A DNA stretch of 64,000 nt from Proteus terrae (lineage in GTDB: Bacteria > Pseudomonadota > Gammaproteobacteria > Enterobacterales > Enterobacteriaceae). Below, one piece after another: positions 1-9,397 of the stretch. The DNA lies in the NCBI RefSeq assembly GCF_003144325.1, contig NZ_PENS01000013.1:85404-149403 (forward strand), in the 5' to 3' direction. How positions within the stretch are numbered: the first letter of the stretch is position 1; each line of letters starts with the position of its first letter. A program made the position numbers and the translations under genes. The notes below the pieces were generated by a model. It searched no databases. It was not told the origin of the DNA and saw only the letters and a list, made by a program, of their open reading frames with translations.

Positions 1-1
1 C

Positions 2-1516
2 GAAAATCACGAACATATTAATAATTTTTTTGCTAAAGCCTATCTCTATCCAACAGAAAATCAGACCCTTATTTTTTCAGCAAGACACTATGAGAATAAA
101 GGTACTCAGCGAGAAGTTTTGCATCGCATGGGTGGGTTTGGTAAGAATGAAAGTAACCAAGTAGAACGACAATCTAAACAGAAAAATTATTCTGTCACTT
201 ATCATTATGAGCCTGAAATACAAAGTTGGATTAATTTAACCAGTCATTTGTATTACTCACAATTCAATATTAATCAAATATTTTTAACCGATACTTCCCT
301 TTCTGATTATCAACGTAGAAAAAACCAACAAGGGAAAATAGGTAGAAATGAAGATCGGACACAATTAACTTATGGGCTAAAAATTGAGAATAACTCTCAA
401 TTTTCCTATTCAGATAAATTAAATCAAAAAATCATTTTAGGCACAGAAGCTTATCAACAAAAAATGGTTTCTAACCAAGCGGCAAAAAACTTCCCTCTTG
501 CAAAAATGGTTTATGTTGCTGGTTGGGTAGAAAGTCAGCTCTCGACACCACATTTACCTTTAGCATTAACAACTGGTTTGCGTTATCACTATTATAAAAA
601 TAAACCTCAAAGTGAGCTAAATTCGCTTTTAGAGGATTTTAAACAACATAAACCCGATTTTCATCAAACAAGTGAAAACAATATTAGTAAAAATATTGCC
701 CTAACCTTTACACCAACACAATGGTTACAACTCTATACCTCATATTCAACCAATATGAGAGTACCAACGCTAAATGAAATGTTTAACGACTCTCTTCATT
801 TTGAAATACCGGCTATTTTTGGTCGTACAGCAAAAGGATTTTGGATCCCTAATCCTAATCTTAGCCCTGAAAAAAACCGTACTTGGGAATATGGTGGAAA
901 ACTGACTTTTTCGCACTTATTAGCATCTGATGATGAATTTTCTCTGAATGTAGCTTATTTTGATACGAAAGCGATAGACTATATTACATATGACATTTGG
1001 GATGCTCGTGTATTAACGAAAAAACTTCATCTGCAAGCCATTAATATTCCTCAGGCACTTATCGACGGTGTTGATCTCGGATTACGCTATTCACATCCAT
1101 TAATTTCTATTGGGCTTGGTTATAATCGTACTCGAACCCTTGAATTAACTACGCATGAAACCATTTCGCCTGTTCGCCCTGAAGTACTTACAACCTTTAT
1201 TCAACTTCCTATTGCTAAAACCCCCTTCTCATTAGGGTGGTCAGGAAAATTTGCCAGTGCAACAGAAAATAAAGGCACACATAAAGGAAGAGCGCCTCAC
1301 GTAAAAGGTAAAACAACAAATCGAATGCAAGAGCTGATTACTCAATATCCCGGCTATGGTATTCATGATTTTTTAATCAGTTATCAATCTCAAAACAATA
1401 AAGATATTCAAGCTGCATTGGTACTTTCTAATGCCTTTAATCGAGAATATTTCTCGGCATTAGGTGTGCCACAAGAAGGTAGAAATATCAAAATGTCCGT
1501 CAGTTATCGCTGGTAG
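2..1516 (+). CDS. TonB-dependent heme receptor, C-terminal part (5' end outside window)
   Basis: Outer-membrane beta-barrel receptor. The reading frame is open from base 2, so the N-terminus and plug domain lie off the left edge and any internal start codon is only apparent. The visible part is barrel, ending in SYRW-stop, the terminal aromatic typical of outer-membrane proteins. It aligns by eye with the downstream HmuR along its length (ATGLRYH, LYTSYSTN, NPNL blocks). Heme receptors carry FRAP and NPNL motifs around a conserved His; here NPNLSPE and the NDSLHF His are present, but FRAP reads MRVP. It is first of two tandem receptors in the hmu operon, so heme or hemoprotein uptake is likely, with a divergent ligand possible. 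Confidence 0.88.
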   Translation, partial: ENHEHINNFFAKAYLYPTENQTLIFSARHYENKGTQREVLHRMGGFGKNESNQVERQSKQKNYSVTYHYEPEIQSWINLTSHLYYSQFNINQIFLTDTSLSDYQRRKNQQGKIGRNEDRTQLTYGLKIENNSQFSYSDKLNQKIILGTEAYQQKMVSNQAAKNFPLAKMVYVAGWVESQLSTPHLPLALTTGLRYHYYKNKPQSELNSLLEDFKQHKPDFHQTSENNISKNIALTFTPTQWLQLYTSYSTNMRVPTLNEMFNDSLHFEIPAIFGRTAKGFWIPNPNLSPEKNRTWEYGGKLTFSHLLASDDEFSLNVAYFDTKAIDYITYDIWDARVLTKKLHLQAINIPQALIDGVDLGLRYSHPLISIGLGYNRTRTLELTTHETISPVRPEVLTTFIQLPIAKTPFSLGWSGKFASATENKGTHKGRAPHVKGKTTNRMQELITQYPGYGIHDFLISYQSQNNKDIQAALVLSNAFNREYFSALGVPQEGRNIKMSVSYRW

Positions 1517-1543
1517 ATGAGGAGCAATGATTTATATAACAAA

Positions 1544-1560
1544 GGGCTGTTTAACAGCCC
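1544..1560 (+). other. Intercistronic hairpin between the two receptor genes
   Basis: GGGCTGTT and AACAGCCC flank a single T in the 68-base gap between the tandem receptors. No U-run follows, so it is more likely an mRNA processing or stability element, or a weak attenuator, than a full terminator. Role inferred only from position. Confidence 0.45.
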
Positions 1561-1584
1561 ATTCAATAACGGAGATCCATCTGC

Positions 1585-3612
1585 ATGTCTCAGTCATCTT
1601 TATTGATAAAATTTAGTTTGCTGGCTGTTGCTGTCTCTTCTGCTTGTGTGTCTGCACAAGAGAAAACACAAACTAATGAGGGAAGAAAATCAGAGGTACT
1701 TACTGTTTATGCAACAGGTAATGAACGCGACAGCTTTACATTGCCCATGATGTCAACGGTTATAAAAAATAACAATGCGTTGTCAGAAACTGCAGGAAGT
1801 GCTTCTGAATTACTTCGTCATGTACCTGGAATTTCTATTTCAGGGGCAGGTCGTACTAATGGTGAAACCATCAGTATGCGTGGATACAGTAAAAATGGAA
1901 TACTGACACTTGTAGATGGCGTGCGCCAAGGAACAGATACTGGTCATATCGACAGTATTTTTGTCGATCCTTTGCTTATAAAACAAGTTGAAGTTATTCG
2001 TGGCCCTTCTGCTCTTTTATATGGTAGTGGAGCTCTTGGCGGTGTTATCGCTTACGATACTGTTGATGCAAGCGATCTGCTTTCAAAAAACGAACAAGGG
2101 GGCGTACGTGTTACTGGTCTTGGTAATACCGCTCAACATAGCCAAGGTTTAGGTGTCACTGCTTTTGGTAGACACGATAACCTTGATGGACTTATTGCAT
2201 TATCAGCTCGCGACAAAGGCGATACCCGCTATGGTGGCGGTTATCGTGCTCAAAATGACGAAACCATTATTAATCTTCTTTCTAAAGGGCGTTGGTTAAT
2301 TGATGATAGCAACACGTTAAGTGGACAATTCCGCTATTATCATAACAATACAAATCAACCCAAAAACCCTCAAGTTCCCTCAAACCCTACACTTACAAAT
2401 GTAGAAACTGATCGCACCACGACACAAAAAGATGTTCAGCTAACCTATCAATTTGATCCTTCAGATTCACAATGGATTAATTTGAAAACACAGGCTTACT
2501 ACAGTCAAGTTGATATCAATGCCAAAACGATACAAAAAGGATTTGAAGGTCGAGAACAAAAAACCTATGGCGTAAAACTCGAAAACCGCTCACAAGTAGG
2601 TACATACAGCTTTGCATCACATGGATTGACTTATGGTGGCGAAGTTTATAAACAAAAACAATCACCAAGCCAAAATGCAGAAAGCTTCCCACAAGCCGAT
2701 ATCCGCTTTATGTCAGGTTGGGTACAAGATGAAGTCACTTTACGTGATTTACCTGTCTCCTTAATTTTAGGAACGCGTTTTGACAAATATAAAAGCCAAA
2801 ACGATCGTTATGATGATATTACTGCGGATAAATGGTCATCAAAAGGAGCAATCAGTATTACACCCACTGATTGGTCGATGCTTTATACCTCTTACTCACA
2901 GGCATTTAGAGCACCAACTTTAGGTGAGATGTATAACGATGCAAAACATTTTGATGCACCTTTCCCCGGCGCACCAACAAACTATTGGCGTCCAAATCCT
3001 AATTTAAAGCCTGAAACCAATTCAACAACTGAATACGGATTCGGTTTTCAATTCGACGACTTATTATCTAATAATGATAATCTGAAAATTAAAGCTGCCC
3101 ATTTCAATACTCGTGCAAAAGATTATATTGATGCAGATGTTGCTATTTTTCAGGGATATACACAATCAACAAATATTCCAAGAGCAACTATTTGGGGGTG
3201 GGATGTTTCTATGAGCTACCAATCAAAATTCTTTAATTGGGATTTAGCTTACAACCATACCAAAGGGAAAGATAATGCGACTAATGCCTCAATTACCTCA
3301 ATTGAGCCAGATACATTAACCAGTCGCTTTGATGTTCCTGTACCAAGTACTGATTTTTCTGTGGGTTGGGTTGGTCAATTTACTAAGAAAACGGACTTTA
3401 CCAAACATGACCGTTTTAATCGTCCAAGCAATCGCCAACAGGCAGGTTATGGCGTTAATGATTTTTACCTTCGTTATGAGGGTGATGCCTCATTTAAGGG
3501 GCTAACAACCTCATTTGTACTGAGTAACGCATTTGATAAAACTTATTATTCTTCTGCAGGTATTCCTCAAGAAGGCCGAAATGCAAAAGTACTTGTGAGT
3601 TATCAATGGTAA
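1585..3612 (+). CDS. hmuR: TonB-dependent heme/hemoglobin receptor HmuR
   Basis: Outer-membrane receptor that takes heme across using TonB energy. The 675 residues show a signal peptide (cleavage near ACVSA-Q), a TonB-box-like EVLTVYA at about 38-44, a plug with RGPSALLYGSGALGG, and a barrel ending SYQW. Heme-receptor hallmarks are all visible: the plug His at about 121 (DTGHIDS), FRAP at 441-444, a His at about 455 (AKHF) and NPNL at 471-474. These match the HemR/HmuR family, where the His residues coordinate heme. A GGAG lies 10 bases before the ATG. It precedes hmuS and hmuTUV on the same strand; with the upstream paralogue it matches the known hmuR1R2STUV arrangement of Proteus. Which copy is R1 or R2 was not resolved. 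Confidence 0.95.
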   Translation: MSQSSLLIKFSLLAVAVSSACVSAQEKTQTNEGRKSEVLTVYATGNERDSFTLPMMSTVIKNNNALSETAGSASELLRHVPGISISGAGRTNGETISMRGYSKNGILTLVDGVRQGTDTGHIDSIFVDPLLIKQVEVIRGPSALLYGSGALGGVIAYDTVDASDLLSKNEQGGVRVTGLGNTAQHSQGLGVTAFGRHDNLDGLIALSARDKGDTRYGGGYRAQNDETIINLLSKGRWLIDDSNTLSGQFRYYHNNTNQPKNPQVPSNPTLTNVETDRTTTQKDVQLTYQFDPSDSQWINLKTQAYYSQVDINAKTIQKGFEGREQKTYGVKLENRSQVGTYSFASHGLTYGGEVYKQKQSPSQNAESFPQADIRFMSGWVQDEVTLRDLPVSLILGTRFDKYKSQNDRYDDITADKWSSKGAISITPTDWSMLYTSYSQAFRAPTLGEMYNDAKHFDAPFPGAPTNYWRPNPNLKPETNSTTEYGFGFQFDDLLSNNDNLKIKAAHFNTRAKDYIDADVAIFQGYTQSTNIPRATIWGWDVSMSYQSKFFNWDLAYNHTKGKDNATNASITSIEPDTLTSRFDVPVPSTDFSVGWVGQFTKKTDFTKHDRFNRPSNRQQAGYGVNDFYLRYEGDASFKGLTTSFVLSNAFDKTYYSSAGIPQEGRNAKVLVSYQW

Positions 3613-3647
3613 TTAACAATAAAATCAACGATACAATAGGAGTTTCT

Positions 3648-4697
3648 GTGAATAAATCTCTTTATGAGAGCTACCTGCAAGCTAAAACGGACAAAAAAGC
3701 ACCGTATGCGCGTGATCTCGCTTCTTACTTAAATGTCAGTGAAGCTGAACTCACTCACGCCCGTGTAGGGCATGATGCAAAACGTCTACGCAATGATGTA
3801 CAAGAATTATTAAAAGCCTTAAGTAAAGTGGGTGAAGTCAAAGCCATTACTCGTAACGATATCGCCGTTCACGAACATCTTGGTGAATACACAAATGCCC
3901 GTTTTAGCGATCATGCTGGCTTAATTTTAAACCCGCGAGCAATGGATTTACGCTTTTTCTTCGCTTATTGGTCAAGCATTTTTGCACTTACCGAAGAGAC
4001 ATCAAAAGGAACGCGTTATAGTATTCAGTTCTTTGATATGCATGGTGATGCATTACATAAAGTCTATACGACAGATAACACAAATATGGATGAATGGGAT
4101 GCACTTATTCAATCATTCTTATTGGAAGAAAACCCGGCTCTCGATATCACACCTGTTGAACCCTACTCAAACACACCCGTTAGTAATGAATTAGCGGAAC
4201 AACTTGAACAACAGTGGCGTTCAATGACTGATGTTCACCAATTCTTCAAATTACTAAAAGAAAATAACTTAAGTCGTCAACAAGCATTCAAAGCTGTTCC
4301 TGATGATCTTGCTTATCAAGTCGAAAACAACGCCCTGAAAACCTTGTTAGAACTCGCCAAAGAAGAACAAAACGAGATCATGATATTTGTCGGTAGCCGT
4401 GGCTGTGTACAAATTTTCACAGGTCAAATTGACCGCCTAGTCCCTCATCAATTTGAAAATAGCGAACAAGTTTGGATCAATGTTTTCAATCCTGCTTTTA
4501 CTCTTCATTTAATTGAAAGTGAAATTGCAGAAAGTTGGGTAACACGCAAACCAACTCAAGATGGGTTTGTTACTAGCCTTGAGATCTTTGATAGCAAGGG
4601 GCAACAAATTGCTCAACTCTATGGACAACGTACTGAAGGCACTGCCGAGCAACAACAATGGCGTGAACAAGTGAATACTCTCACTAAAACCGCCTAA
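3648..4697 (+). CDS. hmuS: Heme-handling/degrading protein HmuS (HemS family)
   Basis: Cytoplasmic protein that accepts imported heme; HemS/HmuS relatives bind heme and several degrade it. The protein is 349 residues, usual for the two-repeat HemS family, with the N-terminal signature YARDLASYLNVSEAELTHAR and the second half repeating the fold. An in-frame ATG at 3606 overlaps the hmuR stop, but the GTG at 3648 is preferred: AGGAG sits 5 bases upstream, and translation then begins MNKSLYESYLQAK, as in family members. It lies between receptor and ABC importer genes, so it probably shares their iron-repressed transcript; that promoter is outside the window. Confidence 0.93.
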   Translation: MNKSLYESYLQAKTDKKAPYARDLASYLNVSEAELTHARVGHDAKRLRNDVQELLKALSKVGEVKAITRNDIAVHEHLGEYTNARFSDHAGLILNPRAMDLRFFFAYWSSIFALTEETSKGTRYSIQFFDMHGDALHKVYTTDNTNMDEWDALIQSFLLEENPALDITPVEPYSNTPVSNELAEQLEQQWRSMTDVHQFFKLLKENNLSRQQAFKAVPDDLAYQVENNALKTLLELAKEEQNEIMIFVGSRGCVQIFTGQIDRLVPHQFENSEQVWINVFNPAFTLHLIESEIAESWVTRKPTQDGFVTSLEIFDSKGQQIAQLYGQRTEGTAEQQQWREQVNTLTKTA

Positions 4698-4712
4698 TCG
4701 GAGAATGATTTA

Positions 4713-5528
4713 ATGAAAAAATGGCTTCTTTTGATCCTGTGTAGCGTAATGTCGTTCATCACTTCAGCTAATGAACGTATCGTTACTATTGGTGGTGATA
4801 TTACAGAAATTGTTTTCGCATTAGGTGCAGGCGAGCAAATTATTGCAAGAGACAGCACCAGCTTAGTTCCTGAACAAGTGAAAACGCTTCCTGATGTAGG
4901 TTATATGCGAATGCTAAACCCTGAAGGGATCTTATCTGTCAAACCAACCTTGATCATTACCAGCGAATTAGCTCGCCCTTCTTTGGCATTACGCCGCATT
5001 AAAGAAGCCGGAGTCGCTGTAAAAACCATTACAGGTACACATTCATTAGAAGCCATTAATGAAAAAATAGACACTATTGCGACTGCTTTAAATAGAGAAC
5101 AAGAAGGCAATCAACTAAAAGAGAAACTCGCCCTCTCTATCAAACAAATTTCAACCACTCCTATCGATAAGAAAGTCATTTATATCATGAGTCATGGTGG
5201 CGTTATTCCAATGGCTGCGGGTCAAGATACTGCCGCAGATACCATTATTTCACTGGTTGGTGGTAAAAATGCCATGCAAGGATTTACAAGCTATCGTCCA
5301 CTTTCTCAAGAAGGTGTTATTGCAAGCCAACCTGATATTTTGCTTGTAACCAAAGAAGGTATTAAAGGCATTGGCGGAATTGAGAAACTATGGGAATTAC
5401 CCGGCATAAAATACACACCTGCGGGTAAAAATAAGCATTATGTTGTTGTTGATGACATGGGGTTATTAGGCTTTACCCTTTCAACACCAGAAGTCATGCA
5501 TCAAATTCGTCAAGCGTTGGAGCAATAA
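4713..5528 (+). CDS. hmuT: Periplasmic heme-binding protein HmuT
   Basis: Periplasmic substrate-binding protein of the heme ABC importer. It has 271 residues with a signal peptide of about 19 residues (MKKWLLLILC core) followed by the class III binding-protein start ERIVTIGGDITEIVFALGAG. The spacing motif DVGYMRMLNPEGI and the C-terminal DDMGLLGF are typical of HmuT/PhuT; a conserved Tyr in this family ligates heme. GGAG precedes the ATG. The stop overlaps the start of hmuU, implying translational coupling. Confidence 0.93.
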   Translation: MKKWLLLILCSVMSFITSANERIVTIGGDITEIVFALGAGEQIIARDSTSLVPEQVKTLPDVGYMRMLNPEGILSVKPTLIITSELARPSLALRRIKEAGVAVKTITGTHSLEAINEKIDTIATALNREQEGNQLKEKLALSIKQISTTPIDKKVIYIMSHGGVIPMAAGQDTAADTIISLVGGKNAMQGFTSYRPLSQEGVIASQPDILLVTKEGIKGIGGIEKLWELPGIKYTPAGKNKHYVVVDDMGLLGFTLSTPEVMHQIRQALEQ

Positions 5529-6532
5529 TGTCTCGTTTTCGTTCACCGTGGGTGAGTATTCTACTCTTACTCTTTTTGCTCACTACCGTTACATTAATTT
5601 CTGTGAATAGCGGAGCATTAGCCCTTTCGTTTCATACATTATGGAATAGCTCTTTTGATGACATGGAATGGCAAATTTGGCTAGATATCCGTTTACCTCG
5701 CGTATTATTAGCCATTCTTGTTGGAGGTGCTTTAGCAATATCCGGCGCTATAATGCAGGGATTATTTAGAAATTCGTTAGCTGATCCCGGTTTATTGGGT
5801 ATTAGTAGCGGTGCAGCACTAATGGTTGCCATCGTTATTATTCTACCGTTCTCTTTTTCGCCAGCCTTTGCATTCTACAGTCATATTGTCGCCGCCTTTG
5901 TTGGCGGCTTAATTGTAGCAATGATTATCTTCTCATTACATCAATTGAGTGATGGTAATTTAGCGCGGTTATTGCTTGCCGGTATTGCTATCAATGCGCT
6001 TTGTATGTCCTTTATTGGTGTATTAAGTTACATCAGCACTGACCAACAATTACGTCAATTCTCTCTTTGGATGATGGGTTCATTAAGCCAGATTGACTGG
6101 AAAACCTTATCTATTGCTACTCTTGTGATCATTCCCGTCAGTATTTTGGCATGTTGGCAAAGCCATAAATTAAACCTATTACAACTGGGTGATGAAGAGG
6201 CACATTACTTAGGACTAAATGTAAGAAGAACCAAGTTTATTTTGTTACTTCTTAGCGCCATCCTAATTGGTTGTGCTGTTGCACTGAGTGGTGTTATTGG
6301 ATTTATTGGACTTGTGGTTCCACACCTTATTCGCATGCGTATTGGTAGTAATCATGTATGGTTATTACCTGCCACCATTTTGGGTGGTGCAACACTGTTA
6401 CTCGCCGCTGACACATTATCACGAACACTAGTATCTCCAGCTGAAATCCCTGTTGGACTCATTACTGGATTAATTGGTGGCCCTTATTTCCTTTGGCTTA
6501 TCTTACGACAACCCGCAGGAAGAATGTCATGA
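5528..6532 (+). CDS. hmuU: Heme ABC transporter permease HmuU
   Basis: Inner-membrane permease of the FecCD/BtuC family, 334 residues with about ten hydrophobic segments. Family blocks are clear: RLPRVLLAILVGGALAISGA near the N-terminus, the GLLGISSGA loop, and GLVVPHLIRM followed by GGATLLLAADTLSR near the C-terminus, which contacts the ATPase. It partners with HmuT and HmuV. The ATG overlaps the hmuT stop and its own stop overlaps hmuV as ATGA. It resembles btuC further on in the window, but the neighbours assign it to heme. Confidence 0.94.
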   Translation: MSRFRSPWVSILLLLFLLTTVTLISVNSGALALSFHTLWNSSFDDMEWQIWLDIRLPRVLLAILVGGALAISGAIMQGLFRNSLADPGLLGISSGAALMVAIVIILPFSFSPAFAFYSHIVAAFVGGLIVAMIIFSLHQLSDGNLARLLLAGIAINALCMSFIGVLSYISTDQQLRQFSLWMMGSLSQIDWKTLSIATLVIIPVSILACWQSHKLNLLQLGDEEAHYLGLNVRRTKFILLLLSAILIGCAVALSGVIGFIGLVVPHLIRMRIGSNHVWLLPATILGGATLLLAADTLSRTLVSPAEIPVGLITGLIGGPYFLWLILRQPAGRMS

Positions 6533-7323
6533 TTGAAAAACAAAACACGCCATTGCTCTATGGAAATAATTTAACTTATCAAATTGGCAATAAGACCATT
6601 ATTGATGATGTGTCTCTTTCACTTAATGCAGGGGAATTGGTTACCATTATTGGTCCTAATGGTGCAGGAAAATCGTCGCTATTACGCTTATTAACAGGCT
6701 ATACAACACCAACGCAAGGTCAGTGTTATTTTAAACAAAAAACCTATTCACAATGGAATAGCCAACAATTAGCGCAAAACCGCGCTGTTATGCGACAAAA
6801 CAGTCAGCTTTCATTTTCATTTTCAGTAGAAGAAGTGGTTGCTATGGGAAGAACGCCTCATGGACAACAACATAAGAAAATTGCAATTGAGACTGCGCTG
6901 CTACAAACGGATTGTTTAAAATTTAAGGATAGAGACTATCGCCAATTATCGGGCGGTGAGCAACAACGTGTACAGCTTGCTAGAGTGTTAGCGCAATTAT
7001 GGCACCCTATGCCACAAGAAGCTGTCTTATTCCTTGATGAGCCAACCTCCGCACTTGATCTTTACCACCAGCAACATAGCTTACGTTTATTAAAACAATT
7101 AGCAAAAACACAAAATCTTATGGTGTGTTGTGTTTTGCATGATCTTAATTTAGCGTCTCTTTATGCTGATAGAATTTTATTACTGCATCAAGGAAAGCTA
7201 GTTTGTGAAGGCACACCACACAGTGTACTCACAACCGAGAATATTCAAAAATGGTATGGTGCAGATGTGAGTGTTAATACTCATCCAGAACATTTTTATC
7301 CTCAAGTATTTCTACGTCCTTAA
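6529..7323 (+). CDS. hmuV: Heme ABC transporter ATP-binding protein HmuV
   Basis: ATPase of the heme importer, 264 residues. Walker A GPNGAGKSS, the signature LSGGEQQRVQLARV, Walker B VLFLDEPTSALD and the switch His (VLHDLNLA) are all intact, so it should be active. The start at 6529 is favoured over one 12 codons upstream because it overlaps the hmuU stop (ATGA), has a GGAAG just before it and gives MIEKQNTPLLYGNNL. It is the last gene of the hmu operon; a long stem-loop follows. Confidence 0.94.
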   Translation: MIEKQNTPLLYGNNLTYQIGNKTIIDDVSLSLNAGELVTIIGPNGAGKSSLLRLLTGYTTPTQGQCYFKQKTYSQWNSQQLAQNRAVMRQNSQLSFSFSVEEVVAMGRTPHGQQHKKIAIETALLQTDCLKFKDRDYRQLSGGEQQRVQLARVLAQLWHPMPQEAVLFLDEPTSALDLYHQQHSLRLLKQLAKTQNLMVCCVLHDLNLASLYADRILLLHQGKLVCEGTPHSVLTTENIQKWYGADVSVNTHPEHFYPQVFLRP

Positions 7324-7348
7324 AAGAATTTTAGCCATGGTTATTTTT

Positions 7349-7392
7349 ACTAAGTCACCTCTTAGCTTTATTTTTTTAAGGGGTGGCTTAGT
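7349..7392 (+). terminator. Stem-loop after the hmu operon
   Basis: ACTAAGTCACCTCTTA and TTAAGGGGTGGCTTAGT form a roughly 16-bp stem with two G-U pairs around an A/T-rich loop, 25 bases past the hmuV stop. Only a short T-rich stretch follows, so termination is probable rather than certain. Confidence 0.6.
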
Positions 7393-7712
7393 TAATTTAT
7401 TCTCAATAAACTGATCAATTGAAAATAAAAAAGTAAAGGTAATACCACACCAATTGATTAATAAATCTTATTTCATTTTTTCAATATTTAGTCAAATAAA
7501 CTGACTCTAAAATACATCTTAATCAATGATTAGCTTTTATTTCGCACAAAAAAACATAACAAAACTAAAAATAAAAGATATAACAGAGCTATTATGCTAA
7601 AAAATAAATCAATAAATTCAACAAAGTAAAAGTCATACAAAATAACATTTTTAATCATAAAGATTCAATAAACTGAACCTTACTTGAGCTATATAAGCCA
7701 CACCTATCGTTG
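7393..7712. other. AT-rich intergenic region upstream of pqrA
   Basis: About 320 bases between the hmu terminator and the Fur-like box. No convincing ORF was seen on either strand. It probably contains promoter elements for pqrA, but none could be singled out. Confidence 0.4.
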
Positions 7713-7727
7713 TGATAATGATTATCA
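7713..7727. promoter_or_regulatory. Fur-box-like palindrome upstream of pqrA
   Basis: TGATAATGATTATCA is a perfect palindrome centred about 130 bases before the pqrA start. It matches the inner part of the Fur consensus GATAATGATAATCATTATC well. It suggests iron-dependent control of the regulator, of a small RNA in the gap, or both; no transcription start can be seen from sequence. Confidence 0.6.
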
Positions 7728-7850
7728 ATCACGAAAAGCACTTTTTGCCTACCTGTTATTTCCCCCATGCTTAAAATAGATTATAAATAACATACGTTAC
7801 TATTCTATTTACTTGGGCACTGTGTCCCCACCATTTTTGTGGGAGGTTTT

Positions 7851-8219
7851 ATGGCTGAAAATGTCGTTAATGATATTCTGAAATGGTTAGAAACCCAGTT
7901 ACAACGTAACGAAGGTATAAAAATCGATACGATTGCAAATAAAAGCGGCTACTCGAAGTGGCACTTGCAACGCATTTTTAAAGATTTTAAAGGTTGTACA
8001 TTAGGCGAATATGTTCGTAAACGTCGCTTATTAGAAGCGGCTAAATCATTACAAGAAAAAGATATGTCTATTTTAGATATCGCTTTAATGTATGGCTTTA
8101 GCTCCCAAGCAACATTTACACGTATCTTTAAAAAGCATTTCAATACTACACCCGCTAAATTTAGAGAAAATGGCAAAATGCCAGACACTCATTGCTTTAT
8201 GTCATGTGAAAATCACTAA
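7851..8219 (+). CDS. pqrA: AraC-family multidrug-resistance regulator PqrA (MarA/SoxS/Rob type)
   Basis: Small one-domain transcription activator of 122 residues, the length I recall for PqrA of Proteus vulgaris. Both helix-turn-helix units of the MarA/SoxS fold are visible: GYSKWHLQRIFK at about 30-41 and DIALMYGFSSQATFTRIFKK at about 77-96, followed by the usual TPAKFRENG. Relatives activate efflux and oxidative-stress genes. The ATG at 7851 follows GGGAGG by four bases, and the alternative upstream GTG would place that Shine-Dalgarno inside the gene. The leader contains CCCAC/GTGGG, whose right arm overlaps the ribosome site and could weakly mask it. Expression may respond to Fur. Confidence 0.88.
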   Translation: MAENVVNDILKWLETQLQRNEGIKIDTIANKSGYSKWHLQRIFKDFKGCTLGEYVRKRRLLEAAKSLQEKDMSILDIALMYGFSSQATFTRIFKKHFNTTPAKFRENGKMPDTHCFMSCENH

Positions 8220-8247
8220 TCAGTTTCACATCACATTATTCTTCATG

Positions 8248-8276
8248 AAAAAACCAGCTCTTTTAGCTGGTTTTTT
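8248..8276. terminator. Bidirectional terminator between pqrA and lplA
   Basis: AAACCAGCT, a five-base loop and AGCTGGTTT, with A-run before and T-run after, serve both convergent genes. Confidence 0.85.
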
Positions 8277-8300
8277 ATTATTTTCTAACATTAATAATAA

Positions 8301-9320
8301 TCACGCTATCGCTGCAACAAGCCATTCTTGAAGCTCATTAAGCTCTATTTTATTATTAGGATAACGCACAATGAGTTGCTCAATAAGCCCTTTTAAAGAC
8401 TCAGGTGTATAACGTTCCCCTACCAGCATATCAGATAATGTTTCTAATGGTGCGGGATCTAAACTGTCTGTATATATTTGGCTTCTGATAACATTGCCAC
8501 GCTCAATATCAAAATGTAGCTCAACACCTCCCCATTTAAAACGGTGATCTAAAAGATGTGAAAATGCAGGAGCTTGCCCAAAATTCCATTCCCAACTACT
8601 TTGCTTAGCAAACGTTTCTTCAAAACCGGGTAAATCAGGTAATTTTTGTGGTGATATAATCTCTGCTTCTACTCTCTCACCATAGTATTCAAAAAAGCTT
8701 TCAGTGATAGTTTCACAGAGTTTTTTGTGGGTAATATCTGGTTTGAGCTCAACTAAATTAGCCACTCGGGAGCGTACAGAAGTAATCCCTTTAGCTTGAA
8801 GCTTTTTCGGATCTGGATTGAGGTAATTAGCTAATCTAGATAAGTTAGCATTTATTAATAATGTGCCATGATGAAAACCGCGATCTTTTGTCTCTTTATA
8901 AGCTGAGCCTGAAACCTTTCTTTCACCATCATCTTGAGGAACCACTAAATCATTACGTCCTGATGCCGTAGCATTAATGCCCGCTTTTAATAATCCATCA
9001 AGAATAATTTGAGTTGAAATCGTTTTATTATACTCAGGCTTTCCCGCCATAAAGGTAAAACAGGTATTACCAAGATCATGGAAAACGGCACCACCACCAC
9101 TTGAGCGACGAGCTAACTTCACACCATCTTCATCCATTTTACGGGTATTACACTCTTTCCATGGATTCTGTGCTCGACCAATAACTACCGTATTATCGTT
9201 ACGCCAAAGGAAAAGCACTCGTTGATCAGCGGGCATTTGTCTAAAAATACACTCTTCAACAGCAAGGTTAAACCAAGGATCATAAGACTCGGAAATTAAC
9301 AGACGCAATTTGCCTGACAT
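8301..9320 (-). CDS. lplA: Lipoate-protein ligase A
   Basis: Activates free lipoate with ATP and attaches it to the lipoyl domains of 2-oxoacid dehydrogenases and the glycine cleavage H protein, in the cytoplasm. At 339 residues it is almost the same length as E. coli LplA (338). The catalytic-domain motif [15 protein letters not shown] lies at 71-85 and KVSGSAYK, with the lysine that positions lipoyl-AMP, at 135-142. A C-terminal accessory domain follows from about 250. It is convergent with pqrA and has no obvious partner gene. Confidence 0.95.
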   Translation of the reverse strand: MSGKLRLLISESYDPWFNLAVEECIFRQMPADQRVLFLWRNDNTVVIGRAQNPWKECNTRKMDEDGVKLARRSSGGGAVFHDLGNTCFTFMAGKPEYNKTISTQIILDGLLKAGINATASGRNDLVVPQDDGERKVSGSAYKETKDRGFHHGTLLINANLSRLANYLNPDPKKLQAKGITSVRSRVANLVELKPDITHKKLCETITESFFEYYGERVEAEIISPQKLPDLPGFEETFAKQSSWEWNFGQAPAFSHLLDHRFKWGGVELHFDIERGNVIRSQIYTDSLDPAPLETLSDMLVGERYTPESLKGLIEQLIVRYPNNKIELNELQEWLVAAIA

Positions 9321-9397
9321 AAGGAATACCTATATGAAGAAAATAAGGTATAAGATACCATAACTCTCAATATATTAGGCTGTTAAATGGCACGAAA

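Noticed and set aside
7393..7850. RyhB-like small RNA beside the Fur box
   Set aside because: The RyhB core sequence was not seen; only the Fur-like site supports it.
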